Origin: Bretschneidera sinensis
Taxonomy: Eukaryota > Streptophyta > Magnoliopsida > Brassicales > Akaniaceae
Length of the DNA stretch: 64,000 nt
Assembly: GCA_023935145.1 (NCBI GenBank)
Contig: CM043699.1
Location: 58,792,638-58,856,637, forward strand
Direction: 5' to 3'
Part shown: one piece after another, positions 32,168 through 43,714 of the stretch
Position numbering within the stretch: position 1 is the first letter of the stretch
How the letters are laid out: the number at the start of each line of letters is the position of its first letter
Notes under the pieces: model-generated
Database searches by the model: none
What the model was told of the DNA's origin: nothing
The model's input: only the letters and a program-made list of their open reading frames with translations
Made by a program: the position numbers and the translations under genes

Positions 32168-32831
32168 TTAAAGACAGAAAGGAAAAATTACCTCCCTGTG
32201 TTGGTGTTCTTGCTGGTCCCCAAAGGTCCGAATGAATGTAGTCAAGAATCCCCTTAGACTTGTGCACTCCAGTGTTGAAGCCGAGCCAGTGTTGCTTCTC
32301 AAGAATGCAACTCTCACAGAAATCCAGTTTCTCTACTTTGTCTCTTCCAAGTAGACCATCCTTGCGAAGAAGTTGCAGACCCTTTTCGCTCATATGTCCT
32401 AAGCGAGTGTGCCAAATGGCTATCTTATCCATCTCAGCCATCAAGCTTGCTGCTTGATCATTGATTTCTGTCTCTCCGATCATCTCATAGAGTCCATCGT
32501 TTCTTACTTCCTTGATTACTACCAAAGATCCCTTGGCTACCTTGATCTTTCCTCCCTCTACTTTGCATGTATACCCCATGGAATCCAACTGCCCTAATGA
32601 GATCAAATTTCTCTTCAAATCTGGAAGATACCTCACATTTCGCAGCAGCCTTATGACTCCATCAAACATCCTCAATTGGATGTCTCCAATCCCCCTCACT
32701 TGGCAAGAATTATCATTCCCCAAGAAGACCCTTCCATCATTGATCTCCTTGAAATTCTTGAACCATTCCTTGTGAGGGCACATTCCAGAATCCACTTTTC
32801 GCTGCCTTGCTTCCTGCTCACATTTGAGCAC
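32142..32831 (-). pseudogene. Protease, pre-integrase and integrase N-terminus, Tork-like element
   Basis: Starts in the protease at RKVDSGMCPHKEWF, with the D-S-G triplet intact. It then runs through GIGDIQLRMFDGVIRLLRNV and KRNLISLGQLDSMGY, the GAG-pre-integrase domain (IWHTRLGHMSEKGLQLL) and the zinc-binding pair CESCILEKQ. It continues to SDLWGPARTPTQGG and DDYSR, which include the first catalytic Asp. 230 codons are open, a relatively well-kept block. Confidence 0.92.
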
Positions 32832-33676
32832 ACTATAAGAACATCATCTTGTTGTTCTCCCTTGGCAACCGAAGCGTCTCCATTGTTGGTGTGGCTTCTT
32901 CTCTCATCCTACATCTTCTTCTTGCAATATTTTCTGAAATGGCCCTCCTTGTTACAGTAGAAGCACCTCTTTCCAAATCTTGATTTGGAATGTGATCTCC
33001 CATGGCTTTGCCCTCTACCTCTTGATTTCTCCCGGTAGTTGCCATGGTTGCTACTACCATTCCGAGTTGCTGGCCTTCCTCTTACGAACAGCCCATCTCC
33101 ACTTGATATCTCCTTCATCTTGGCTTTGAAGTCATGTGCCCTTATGGCATTGATCACAATCTCCTTGATTAAAGTATCCCTTCCATACTCAATAGCATTA
33201 ATCAAATTATCAAAGCAATCAGGAAGTGAATTTAACAAAATGACAGCCAATTGTTCATCCAGAAATTTAATACTACAACTAGCTAAATCTTGAACTATTT
33301 TATTAAAGACATCAAAATTATCTTGCAACTCTTTACTAGGATCCATTTTAAAAGCAAAGATTCTTTTGAGAAGATAAATTTTGTTAGGGAGAGTTTTGGT
33401 AAGAAATAACTCATCTAGTTTCTTTCATATGACAGCCAGATCTTACGAGTCTCCGCACTCCCTTGTGACACTATCCGACATGTGCAAGAAAATGGTGTTG
33501 TAAGCCATCTTCTTCATCTCAATTCGCTGGTCCTCCGTGACACTTGCTGGAAAAGCATCATCTTATCCAATAGCCAAGTCCACTTTCTGTTGCATAAGAA
33601 CAACCTTGATCTTCCGCTTCCATAGGGAAAAATCTCCATTTCCATCAAATTTCTCAACCATGAAATTTGAAGCCAT
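32832..33676 (-). pseudogene. Gag with CCHC zinc knuckle, Tork-like element
   Basis: Start ATG at 33676-33674 (MASNFMVEKFDGNGDF). A TAA interrupts at about 33560 and frame changes follow to about 33350. The open part 33346-32909 has KELQDNFDVFNKIVQDLAS and NSLPDCFDNLINAIEYG, then an Arg/Ser/Gly-rich linker. It ends in a canonical CX2CX4HX4C knuckle (CFYCNKEGHFRKYC). The stop comes directly after KKKM. Confidence 0.9.
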
Positions 33677-33900
33677 CTTTGCGGATAAGATCCTAGATTT
33701 ATACAATACCCACAAATGCTTCTTCAACCTCAAGAACATGATCGAAGATGGATCTTAACACCATTCTTGAATCACCCTCAAGAACACGATCTGATCTTGA
33801 TCTTTACTACGTTCTTGAATCACCCAAGATGTTGATCTTTGATTCTTGGAGTCTTGATTCCGTAACCTTCTTGTTCTTGCTCCAATACCCAGCTGTGCAA

Positions 33901-33912
33901 GCTCTGATACCA
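33901..33912 (-). promoter_or_regulatory. Primer binding site, Tork-like element
   Basis: GCTCTGATACCA on the plus strand is the exact complement of TGGTATCAGAGC. It lies one base from the right LTR and orients the element to the minus strand. Confidence 0.95.
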
Positions 33913-33913
33913 C

Positions 33914-34900
33914 TATTGGAAATCACCTTGACAAGATGCCCAGGTGGTTATCTTCCAAACACCCAAGTCTAGAATGACTTGTAGAAAGAAATACAGCAAT
34001 CGAAAGCAAGAAAGAAAAGAAGACAAGCGATTTGTTATCGAGGTTCGGCAATAGCATATGTCCCCATGAGTTCCTCTGAACTCTCTGCACTAAATCAATG
34101 GTTCTTTACAATTACAGCAATCCTCTTCAAGAAACCTCAAGTTCTTAAAGAAACCAAGAAGAGAAGAAAGAAGATGATAAGAACTATTATAATGCTCTCT
34201 ATCTATACTACTCTCTATTCTTTACAACCAGCCTCTCTACAATGAGTCCCTCTTGTGTTTTGTGTCTTTTCACTCTCACACAATTCTCTCTTGTATTGTG
34301 TCTTGTCACTCTTTACAATTGATCTCAAAGTATGTCACAAACTTATTGTTGATAATGAAGCTAGGTGACCTTTTATATAGTGCACCAACTTCTTGTCCAA
34401 TCTTGAGAGTCAATCTCCACCCTTAGATCTTAATGACCACTTAACCATGGCCCTCCATCAATCCTAAGTGGTGCTATGCATTTTAACTTTTCATCCACAC
34501 ACCTAAGAAGAGGCTTAAACAAGCTATCCATGTGTGCATCAGTGTGCCTAGCGCTGCGGCACTGAACAGGGCATGCTGCAGTGCTAGGCAAAACACCATT
34601 TTCACCACTTGCTGAGTGGTGCGGCGCTGGTGAAGGAGTGGTGTGGCGCTGCCCTTCTTTCAACACCTCCCTTGCTTGGTGGTGCAGTGCTGGTGAAGGA
34701 GTGGTGCAGCACACACTGATGCTACCCTTCACACAGTTGTGCGCACTCCTTTGCCTTGCTGAATAGGGGTGTGCACACACACCCAAAGTGATGCACACAT
34801 ATGTGTGCACTCCTTTAACATGCTGAAATTTATTCTTCCAACCTTGGTTTAGATTTTAACCATGTTTGAACCATGCTTAAACCTTAGAAAATTACCAACA
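33914..34900 (-). repeat. 5' LTR of the Tork-like element
   Basis: Matches the left LTR throughout. It is longer by one extra TGGTGAAGGAGTGG-type unit and neighbouring bases (about 34620-34700). Its terminus next to the PBS reads TATTGG on the plus strand instead of TGTTGG, so the conserved terminal CA is mutated. Confidence 0.93.
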
Positions 34901-35092
34901 TACTACCTCGAGATTGGGTTGAGGTGAAAATGATGTTATGTAAAATTGGATATGTGGATGAGTCCTAATGCATATGGAGTTATAATTGTGTGGTTGTGTT
35001 TAAGATTCATGTGGGCATTTATAGGTTATGGCTCAATGCTGAAAATTAATGATTCCATATCAGGTAAGGACTGCTTGGGATGGGTCAATACA
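34901..35092 (+). repeat. 3' end of LTR-viii, right segment
   Basis: Continues 28532-29021 and ends TGCTTGGGATGGGTCAATACA, the decayed superfamily terminus. Hairpin to end is about 360 bp once the copia element is removed, as in the other LTRs. Confidence 0.7.
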
Positions 35093-36023
35093 TTTTCAAC
35101 ATATTCATGATAGTAACTCTTATTTTCCATGAGGAAATAGTTGACATGAAAAATTTATCACAGAACTTTAAGGTGTCAAAATATTTATAACTTGAGATAA
35201 TAATCACCAAATCAATAACTGCTGATTTTGAAAACTCCTAAAAAATGCACTAAATATAGTTTCTCTCATTCAACTGTCAAGATGTTACGGTATGCTGAAT
35301 CTTCTCAAGAAATTTTATTGAATGAAAAATTCAAAAATATTTAAAAATTAAAAACACAATGAAAGTTGTGTTTGTTCTCTCAAGAAGTAAGCATTACATA
35401 GAAAAATGTTTCTATTTAATTAGAATATCTAAAAAATTGAAAATTTATTATAAATTATCTTAGCTCCATGACTCGTTATTTGGTGACCGGATTTACTTGG
35501 AAGCTATATTGGGTGACAATTTGTTCTCTATAAATCATTTACCAACTTTTAAGAAGGAATTGTCAATATATATTAAGGCAATGAAATCCTATCAGTTTAA
35601 AACTCAATTCATGTAAGCCCTATATAAATATACAAATATAATGTTAAACATACTAGACAAAAATATCTTTACATAATAATTACTTTTAGGTTAAATGTTT
35701 TTTCTTCTTCATGCAATTATGATTCTCTATATAAGAAATTATACAGTAGATAATTCAAAATTTACTTTATATACATATAAATAGGCATTCAACAAACAAT
35801 AAATTATCATGTAATTGAATCCATAAAATTACACTTTCGTCTCTTGATATAACCAAGTTTTACATTTCATTTTATTTTATCAAGTCAATTGAAAAAAATT
35901 AAAACAAAATACTCAATATAAACAATTTTTTCTGTAAAATTACTCTGTAAGTAAATCTATTAATTTTAATTTTTTTAATAAGTATTCAATTAAAAAAATT
36001 TATTTTACTTTAATAAGATTTAT

Positions 36024-36074
<51 letters not shown>

Positions 36075-37210
36075 CTTTGTATAAACTCCAATAACATAAA
36101 TGGTTCTTAATATATAAAGTTTGGAGATTGTATGTAAATAAATAATTTACAAAAAAAATTTAATAAATAATTTTTTCACAAAAAAAAAATATTTTTATAT
36201 AATTACATATGCTAATTTAACAAAAAATAATTATTAGGTTTCTATCATAATAATAAATTCATTAGCATATTAAATATATTCATGATAAAATAATTTCAAT
36301 ACTTTTTAAATTTTGATGAATGTATTTATTTCCTTCTAATTGAAATTAAAACATATTACTTACTATATTATTCTTATATCTAAAGATTATTCACGCGTAA
36401 CATGCAGTGCATGTTCCATGATAATTAGTCTTATATGTGTGTGTGTGTGTATAATTATTAGGTTTATATAAAGTCCAATCTATTAAACTTATAAAGACTT
36501 ACCTTTCAAAAAAATTATAAAGATATAAAAGCCCAATGTAAAAAATTTAATCAAGTTAAATAGTAAAGAATCTTAAAATAGATTTTCAACAAAATTAAAT
36601 AAAAATATTATCTATAATCTATCAGACCATGACATTTGGTTGTTTTATCTCTCTAACAATATCTTTTAAAAAAAATAGGTTCAATATTTTTTTTTTGGGT
36701 AATCAAACGAAAGAACAAAAAACAATGTATCAATTTTGTTAAAATTTTATTTTGTATTTGGTCTTAATACTTTTCATTATTAGAGTAAGAATAACAATAT
36801 GGTAATAGAAAAACAAAATCATGTTAATTAATACATTACTAGCAGTCCCATGAAAGAAAATAAGTAAACAAGTACTTATGTTTTAAAAAACATATTAATT
36901 AATACGTTAATTGAGTACCATATGATGATATATGGTTATATTTTGTTATGAGTTTGTATTTATTCATTGCTATTTTCTAATTGCGTAAGAAAGGAAATTT
37001 AATACATAAGAGGGTAAGCTAAAATGAATGTTTATCTTAAATATGGAGATGGTATATAATTTTTTCTTTTGGTCAACATAGTTTTAGTTAAAATATTAAT
37101 TTTTGTATACATGGGATGATTATTCTCAATATATTGGTGATTTTGTGAGAATTGATTTGACAAAGTTTCACATCTAACTTTGTGAGTGCAAATTAGTCGG
37201 TAATCGAACT
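35093..37210. other. Very A+T-rich spacer with dispersed-repeat block
   Basis: No gene. Contains (TA)n at 36028-36070, (TG)n at 36437-36450, and a block at about 36300-36420 (TTAAATTTTGATGAATG, AATTGAAATTAAAACATATT, GCATGTTCCATGATAATTA) that resembles 60516-60624. Confidence 0.6.
36028..36070. repeat. (TA)n microsatellite
   Basis: About 21 uninterrupted TA units. Confidence 0.95.
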
Positions 37211-37932
37211 TGATGTGACCAAAATAATACGATCCAGTAGAAACCGGACACATGGCTAACTAATAACTCACAAACAGCGAAATGACCCGAACTGACTGTT
37301 GCGATGTACGCATAAGCATGCCTTGTAACACAATGATGTGATGACTCCAATGGAAGTCATCCTTCATGTAAAAAGATCCATTTTTTTTGTATAGTCTCGC
37401 ACTTCGCAGAATCAGATAAGGAGCATACAAACGCCTATATAAAGGGATCCCCTTCTTTCAGCCAAAGAAGAGGGGAATAAGGAGAAAAAGAAAGAGAACC
37501 AACTAAGAAAATAACCAAGAAAGATAATATACAAGAAAGAGCAAGAAACCCAAACTAGGCCAAATCAGAAAAAGGCAGGACTCAGTCATAGTCATACACT
37601 CCCTAAAAAAGGTAGAAACTAGAGAGAATTCCAAGTATAGGGAGAAAACACCAAACAAATAAGGAAGAGAACTATTCTTTTCTCCTTCCAAATATCCCTT
37701 CACCTTCACCTCCTTTCTTTATTCACCTCAAAGAGTGTACACTGACTTAACCATTAGAGGATCTTCCTTAAAGTATAAAAACTCAGAGAAGACTTCTTTT
37801 GCAGGAATATGCGCACCTTCAGCACGAAGGAGTTCCCCAGTCCAAAGCTCTCTCACCTAGGCCATCCTTCAGCAATACCTGGTTGAAGGCCACTGAAGAC
37901 CAAACGTTCTTGTCCACTTTTTGGCATCAACA
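37211..37932 (+). repeat. Tat-like gypsy 5' LTR, start uncertain
   Basis: The end is fixed by GCATCAACA at 37932 just before a PBS. TATA (CTATATAAAG) lies at 37435-37444. A sharp rise in G+C sets it off from the A+T-rich spacer. TGATGTGACC at 37211 is a candidate start; TGTAACACAATG at 37323 is another. No second LTR was recognised. Confidence 0.6.
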
Positions 37933-37935
37933 GAT

Positions 37936-37953
37936 TGGTGCCGTCAGTGGAAA
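37936..37953 (+). promoter_or_regulatory. Primer binding site, Tat type
   Basis: TGGTGCCGTCAGTGGAAA. The TTGGTGCCGT..GTGG form is characteristic of plant Tat-lineage gypsy elements and differs from the initiator Met type used by the others here. Confidence 0.75.
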
Positions 37954-39430
37954 CCTGACAAATTTATCTCACGATGCCATTCAAAAGTCCTCGAACAATC
38001 TCGCCTTATAGTATCCTACACTATAGCACGAAGAGGCCTCGACCTAGGCCCACTACGGTCGAGAAAGACAACATAATACCCTACAATCAGCGTACAAATA
38101 GATACAACCCTTGCCAAACCTTGGGAACTCATCAAAATACTAAGGTCCACTGCGAAACTGTTTGATCACAAGGATGGTGTTAAGCTTGGCTAGAGATGGG
38201 CCTACTTAGGTCCGCCGTCAGAAAAGAAAACATGGCAACCATCCGAGAAGAAATGGTCATCTCGATAAAAAAATCAAGAAGAAATAGTCACTTCAGTTCA
38301 GATCGAGCATCAGCATAAGACTGTTTGAGAGAAGGAGAAGGACGAAGCCAAGCTCCTCAACTCCCAAACTCTCAAGCTCAGCTCCCATCCAATTATGAAA
38401 TCTTTCTAGCTTTAACAGAGCTGAGGAAGTGTAAGCTGCTCAGAGTCCCTTAGAAGCCGAGATTGAAGACATTCGTATCATCCTCACTTTGAAGGATAGT
38501 AGTCTTAACATCTCGAACGAAACTAGACCCTAGAGGGATCAATTCTCCCGATACTTCTCCCAAGAACTCTCTCGAGACACCCCGTTTTGGCAGTTTCAAG
38601 ATGCCCAAAGATCGGGTCCCATAACAGGAGTAGTTCAACCGAGCTATGGAGACCAGTAGCTCTCCAAGAGCTCTCACGGACATTCACAAATAGATTTATA
38701 CTAGCCATTATCCTATACTTTAAATGAAATGGTGCAGATCTAGCCCCAACCTCCTCTTTAGGATCGATCAAGCTCCAGTAAGGTTCAAAATAGATGGACA
38801 ATGACTCATTCCCCTCAACAATGGTGGAATAAGATGAGCAAACTCGGGATATGTTATGCTCCACCTAACCATGAAAAGAAGCTTGGCCAAAGGATAATCT
38901 CAGACACCCCTTTGGGCGATCCTTAGGCTTCAGGTTTCAGTCACCACTTGCCTTGCGAGTTCTCTAACAACTCTCCTTAACTGGGTAAACAAGATACTAG
39001 CAGCCGAAGCAAACTGAACCTTATGAGAAGGTAAATCAGAACACCTTCAAAGCTTAGCTCTCTCAACACCTTAGGTCCTACCTAAGGAAAGTAAAGCAAC
39101 AAGTAACTAAGTCAAAACTTCACATAAAATGTCCAAAGCAAAGATTGAATTTACATGCCTAAAAATGTTTATGCAAAGAGCCCACCTAAGTTCACCTAAA
39201 GAATAGGATCCTAAGAATAAATGGCAAAAGACTAAGGCTTCATTAAAATATGAGCTTTAAACCAAAAGATTACTCTGAGAAAGAAGAGAAAACAAGAAAA
39301 GAATACATAGTCTTAAACACTTGTAAAATTCTTGTAATTTCTATTCAAAAGAAATAGCATAAATGTAAAATGAAGACGAAATATTAAGCAAAGATACTTC
39401 ATTAAAAAAACAAAATATTTTTACAAGTTG
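37954..39430 (+). pseudogene. Leader and gag remnant of the Tat-like element
   Basis: Plus-strand fragments such as MPFKSPRTISPYSI (37976 on) and MATIREEMVISIKKSRRNSH (38233 on) begin the internal region. Stops occur every 30-60 codons and I find no protease, RT, RNase H or integrase motif before the antisense ORF begins. The internal region is therefore either a large deletion derivative or a non-autonomous element. Assignment to gag is positional, with no clear domain. Confidence 0.45.
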
Positions 39431-39489
39431 AGGGTTTTAAGGCAAAAGGTACAAGGTACAAGGAAGGAAAGAAAGAAAGAAAGAAAAAG

Positions 39490-41420
39490 CTAAGTCTTAT
39501 TCTTAAGACTTCAGCTCTTAATCATCCCCAACAACCTCGACCACTTCACCCCTTCAGTTTCCTCCTTAACCTCTTCTACCTCAGCCACAACCTCTTTTGT
39601 CTACTCCTCATGAGAATTCAAGATCTTTAGACTATCCTAGTCGAGGTCAAGCCGCATCTTGGCCCCTTCATCCTTGTCTGCTTTATCCTTGGCCACTTCA
39701 AATCCCATTGAGTAATACTCCAAAGACTCCACCAGTAAAGCATTCTTGATGACTTCAGAGCTGTGATACTTCTCTATAATAGTAACTTTAGCCTAAGCCA
39801 ACTAAGACCTTAGCTTCCACTTGATGTCTTGAAGATAGAACACTTCAGCACCAAGATGGCTCTCCTCCCCGTGAAGTTGGCTAACTTCAGCCCTAAGTTA
39901 TTTTCCAAAACTTCAGAGGTTTTCCACTTCGGTGTTTAGGGACACTACCTCCTCAGCAGCAAATAAGTGGTTAGCATTAGTAACAGATAAGAAAGTCTGT
40001 AGCTCTCTTTTCTCGAGTTCTAAATCTTGAATCTAGCTAAAAAGAGCATCCCTTTGTGCTCTACCCTCATCCAGCTATTTTGCAAGATCCACATAACTCT
40101 GCCAAAATCAATCAATAGTGGCATCCATGGATTAGATGAAGTGGCTCAAGAAGAAGGCATATATGCCAGCCTACACTTAGAAGCAAAACACTTAAAAAAA
40201 ACAAAAAAAAAACTTAATAAAAGAATCACAAGCTTCGAAAAAAAGATTTTTACCTTGTAATAATGGTCATGAGAATTGACCATCAGCTATTGAGAAGTCA
40301 TGAACTTCATCAAATCTGCATCAGTAGGGAAGACTAGACCTTCTAGCAATTGATGGACAGTGTCCATAATGCTGAAAGCATAGTCTGAAGACCTCACCTC
40401 CCAGTTAGAGCGGTAAGTCTCCAAAATCCAAGCCAACAACAAGGACAAAGTCCCCTGACATATAAGAAACTATGAGGACAGGAGCAGAATTCTCAAGGAC
40501 AGTAGTAAAACCCTCAAGATTGGAAGTTGAGTTCTTAAGGACAAGCATACCAAGTTAAAGATTAAAAAACCATCATCATCAACTTTCACCTCAACCCTCT
40601 GAAGAACCTTAGACCCCCGAACTTTCTCCTCGGACATATTCTCCCCAGAGGAAAGAACTTCGGCTCCTTACACCATAGTCTATTGCTCCTCAACCAGCTG
40701 GATTGTAGTCTCCTTAGTCTCATGCCTAACTTCAGCTGGGAGAGTCAAAGACTTTTCTACTCTGGCCTTTTTTCCTCCCAGATTGTTCATTAAAAGAAGG
40801 CTTAGCAACTTTGGCCCTTTGACTCTCCTTAGCTATTCTAGCAACCTAAGCTTAGTTGAATATGATTTTTTCTGTAAAGGAAAGAACAACACCTTATAAA
40901 CCAAAAAATAAAGATAAGAAAATAAAAAAATATATATTTTCTCTCCATTACCAAGAAGGTGCAAGCATAAATGGTGGGTCATCAACATTGGCTCATTTGA
41001 AAGGTCATTGATAGTTAGCTTGACCTCAGTTTCCAAGACCTTATCAACTACCCACTACTTTTCATCACTTAAGGAAGGTTCTCTCTGATTAGGTACCCTC
41101 TTAGAGCTCTACTTCAATAGGACTTGATGAGATTCTTATCCCTCCACGAAGAAGAACTTTTCTTTCCAGCCCTTAATCGAGGAAGGAGTGTATAAAATTT
41201 TTCTCCCACTTCTTGGGTAGAAGTTGAACTAGCTAAAGTCGGTATATTTCTTCAGGGTGTAAACATGTTGATGTTGAAAATCTACTAGATGAGCTCACAG
41301 ACCCTGTATAAATGAAAGACACATAAACTAGAAGATCCCTTGGGGATTTTGCCATAAGGGGACTCTTAGACGTCCAAGTCTGTAAACTGAAAGAATAAAA
41401 AAGTTAAAAAAATTATGTAA
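39490..41420 (-). pseudogene. Antisense ORF with Transposase_28-type (putative gypsy type transposon) domain
   Basis: Read right to left from about 41420, the fragments LRVPLWQNPQGIF, HVYTLKKYTDF, SIKGWKEKFFFVEG and VVDKVLETEVKL follow the order of the plant Transposase_28 domain, whose GWK.KFFFV block is diagnostic. The C-terminal half is Glu/Lys-rich and coiled-coil-like (AAEEVVSLNTEVENL, EYYSMGFEVAKDKADKDEGA, VVAEVEEVKEETEGVKW), ending near 39490. Several stops make it a pseudogene. It is antisense to the Tat-like LTR and PBS and lies 3' of where pol should be. This matches the antisense ORFs known from Tat-lineage elements. Function in the family is unknown. Confidence 0.7.
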
Positions 41421-41453
41421 TTGTAACTTGTGTCTGTCTACCTTTGATAGTGA

Positions 41454-41465
41454 GAGTCCCTTTAT
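41454..41465 (-). promoter_or_regulatory. TATA box for the antisense ORF
   Basis: Minus strand ACTATATAAAGGG at about 41454-41468, just upstream of the antisense coding region. It implies that the ORF once had its own promoter independent of the LTR. Confidence 0.55.
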
Positions 41466-41469
41466 ATAG

Positions 41470-42040
41470 TGTCTTGAATAAGAGTTTAATTAGGAAAGTG
41501 ATTGCTCACTGGGTATCATGATGGGAATAAAATTCCCATAGATAAGATTGAAGTTATCCATAAGCTAGAACATTTTATCCATAGGCTGGATTTTTTTAAA
41601 TAATAGTTTATCCATAAGCTGGAGTGTTGTAATGGTATCATGATGTTGGTGTGGAATTACCATTATGCCCTCGAAGGTTGCCACGTGTCATGATGTTATT
41701 GGAGGGAGAATTTTCATCTACATCAGATGCCCCCCTCTTCCTTAAGCGCAGTTATGCAGTTAAAGAAGTAGTTTGTTTGGAGTGATTTCTTTATGTATCA
41801 TGTTGTTCGGATCAAACCTGACATTGTTTGGTTACTCGGGTACTAAGGAAGCCAAAAATAGATATTTAAAGTTGAGTGAGCAATTTAAAGGACATTGCAT
41901 GACTATCTTTTGAATTTCATGTGCCTGAGATGGATTAATAGCTCTATGCTACTTGCTTATGAGGGAATGTAAACTCTGAGAAGGCCTAATAGGTCGGTAC
42001 TACCCCCTCGGAAAGAGAATGATAATCTTGACTCAACTGT
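41470..42040. other. Putative upstream promoter region of the antisense ORF; no gene
   Basis: Contains three imperfect repeats of TTATCCATA(A/G)GCTGGA-type sequence (41553-41620) and paired TATCATGATG..GGAAT blocks (41515 and 41638). No LTR terminus was recognised, so the right end of the Tat-like element is not located. Confidence 0.45.
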
Positions 42041-43317
42041 TTTATTTCAATTACTAGTTTCATATCCCAAACAAGCAATTGGTAAATATTCAATCATAGC
42101 ACATAAATACCCTAATGTAATTGCCATAAATTACTCCTTAATTCCAATTCAAACACACAAGATCTATCTTATAAATTATCAAGAAGCGACAATATATTTC
42201 AATAATAATACTGCAGTAATGGACAAACCTATAAGATAGATCTACGAAAATCAGTTGCATCTAACAACTTTGACATAAGAAAAGCTTAACTAGACTTATA
42301 TGGAGAAGAAGAACGCGATTACCAGATTAAGAAAATCTAAGAGAAGAAGAACATAAATTGCAACTGTCACATGAATTCAAATCCTTCTTATTTAATCAAA
42401 GATTAAATCATAAAAAATGTTTAACAATCAATCTATACAATTGAATCAAAGATAGAAATAAGAACAACTACACCTAGAAACTCATCCTTTCGCCTTGCTT
42501 GGAGCTTAGTTGGACATAGAGTTCATTTTTGATCACCGTGAGGAAGAAGAAGATGTAAGCTCTCTTCAAAAACTCTCCTCTTTCCCTGTTCTTTGAGTCT
42601 AAAATTCATATATATAGCTGTATGGAGATGGATTTGTAGACAGAAAAGTCACCTTAGGGTTTCTGTTTAAACCGTGTGCTTCTGCTACTGTCCAGGCCCG
42701 GTTCTACCTGACCTTTGTTTACTAAAACTGCCATAACTTTCTCTAGAAAAATCATTTTTATGAGCTGTAAAATTCTACAAAAAATAGACATCTGGATCTT
42801 TCCAAGCATATATGGCTCATCTCATGGTTCTTCCTAAATCAATACTGTTTAATCCACAAAAATGACTTATCTCTCACGCTAAAATCATGCACAGCTTGAC
42901 CTTTGTCTACTAAAACTGCCATAACTTTCTCTAGAAAAATAATGTTTATGAGCCGTGAAATTCTACAAAAAAATAGACATCCGGATCTTTCCAATCATAT
43001 ATGGCTCATATCCTGGTTCTTCCTGAATCAATACAGTTTAATCGAAAAAAATAACTGATCTGTACAGGTAATTCTAGTAATTTAGTGAAACTCCTTTCCA
43101 AATGCTTGTGAACATGCATAGAATCTTTGTGCTTTAATCAACGTTAGCTTTTCCATCTCTTTTAAACCCAAAATACCTCAAAATGCATCGAAATAAATTA
43201 ATATACCAAGAATGACACTTCAGAATTATTAAGGCATAAATGTGTAATCCAACCCTAAATCAACCCAAAATGCTAACAAATAAACACTATTAGGATGCAT
43301 TTTCTGACTCTCATCAT
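42041..43317 (-). repeat. Tat/Athila-like gypsy LTR fragment, minus strand
   Basis: The minus strand begins TGATGAGAGTCAGAAAATGC at 43317, matching the TGATGAGAATGCAAAATG start of the nested LTR at 45265. A purine run GGAGGTTA precedes it (43318-43325), as for a 3' LTR. TATA (minus) at about 42608-42620. The other end was not recognised. Confidence 0.6.
42709..43065 (-). repeat. Tandem duplication of about 190 bp within the LTR
   Basis: Unit 1 (42709-42896) and unit 2 (42897-43065) share TGACCTTTGT, ACTAAAACTGCCATAACTTT, ATAGACATC.GGATCTTTCCA and ATATGGCTCAT. Identity is about 90% by eye. Confidence 0.9.
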
Positions 43318-43546
43318 AACCTCCAACTAGCTTATTACTAATCCCTAGCAATTCAAGCGAAAGAAAAATGAAATGAATTCTATACTAGAGATCAAAACAA
43401 AACCTTAAATCCTAAAAACAAAACAAAGCAATGTTAGCATTAATCCAAGAGTAATTCAACTTTTTGCCTCAAAAATTTCATATAACACACAACACATAGA
43501 ATCATTAAATACCACCCAAGTCCAAAAATAATCCAAACATCAACCT
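43318..43546. other. Short internal or flanking sequence, no gene
   Basis: A purine run on the minus strand at 43318-43325 is a possible PPT. The rest is A-rich with nothing recognisable. Confidence 0.45.
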
Positions 43547-43714
43547 TGTTGATATTTATCTAAGGTTTAAACATGGTTTAAATATGGTTAAAGTTTAAAC
43601 CAAGGTTGGAAGAATAAATTTCAGCATGTTAAAGAAGTGCACACAAGTGTGCGGGGCACCTTGGAGCAAGGCAAAGGTAGGCACACTAGTGTGTGTGCCT
43701 AAGCACACAAGCTG
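43547..43714 (+). repeat. 5' end fragment of copia LTR family B
   Basis: TGTTGATATTTATCTAAGG and following bases match the complement of 29982 leftward. The last part (GCACCTTGGAGCAAGGCAAA, GTAGGCACACTAGTGTGTG, AAGCACACAAGCT) matches the complement of 63905-63990 and not the family A LTRs. It stops where chromovirus protease sequence starts. Confidence 0.88.

Larger units (their letters stand above)
29022..34900 (-). mobile_element. Tork-like Ty1/copia retrotransposon (about 5.9 kb)
   Basis: LTRs lie at 29022-29982 and 33914-34900. A PBS sits next to the right LTR, so the element reads right to left: gag (33676), protease and pre-integrase, integrase, RT, RNase H. Flanks TACTG and TACTA make a TSD with one change. 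Sequence style (gag opening MASNFMVEKFDGNGDFSLWK, VDSG..CPHKEWF, KSLYGLKQSPQQW) fits the Tork/Tnt1 branch; this clade call is inference. It is disabled by frameshifts, stops and a deletion between RT and RNase H. It is inserted in LTR-viii. Confidence 0.93.

Noticed and set aside
38450..38864. Two overlapping minus-strand frames of 77 and 113 codons
   Set aside because: No family features. They lie in decayed internal sequence of the Tat-like element and overlap in different frames without a conserved motif.
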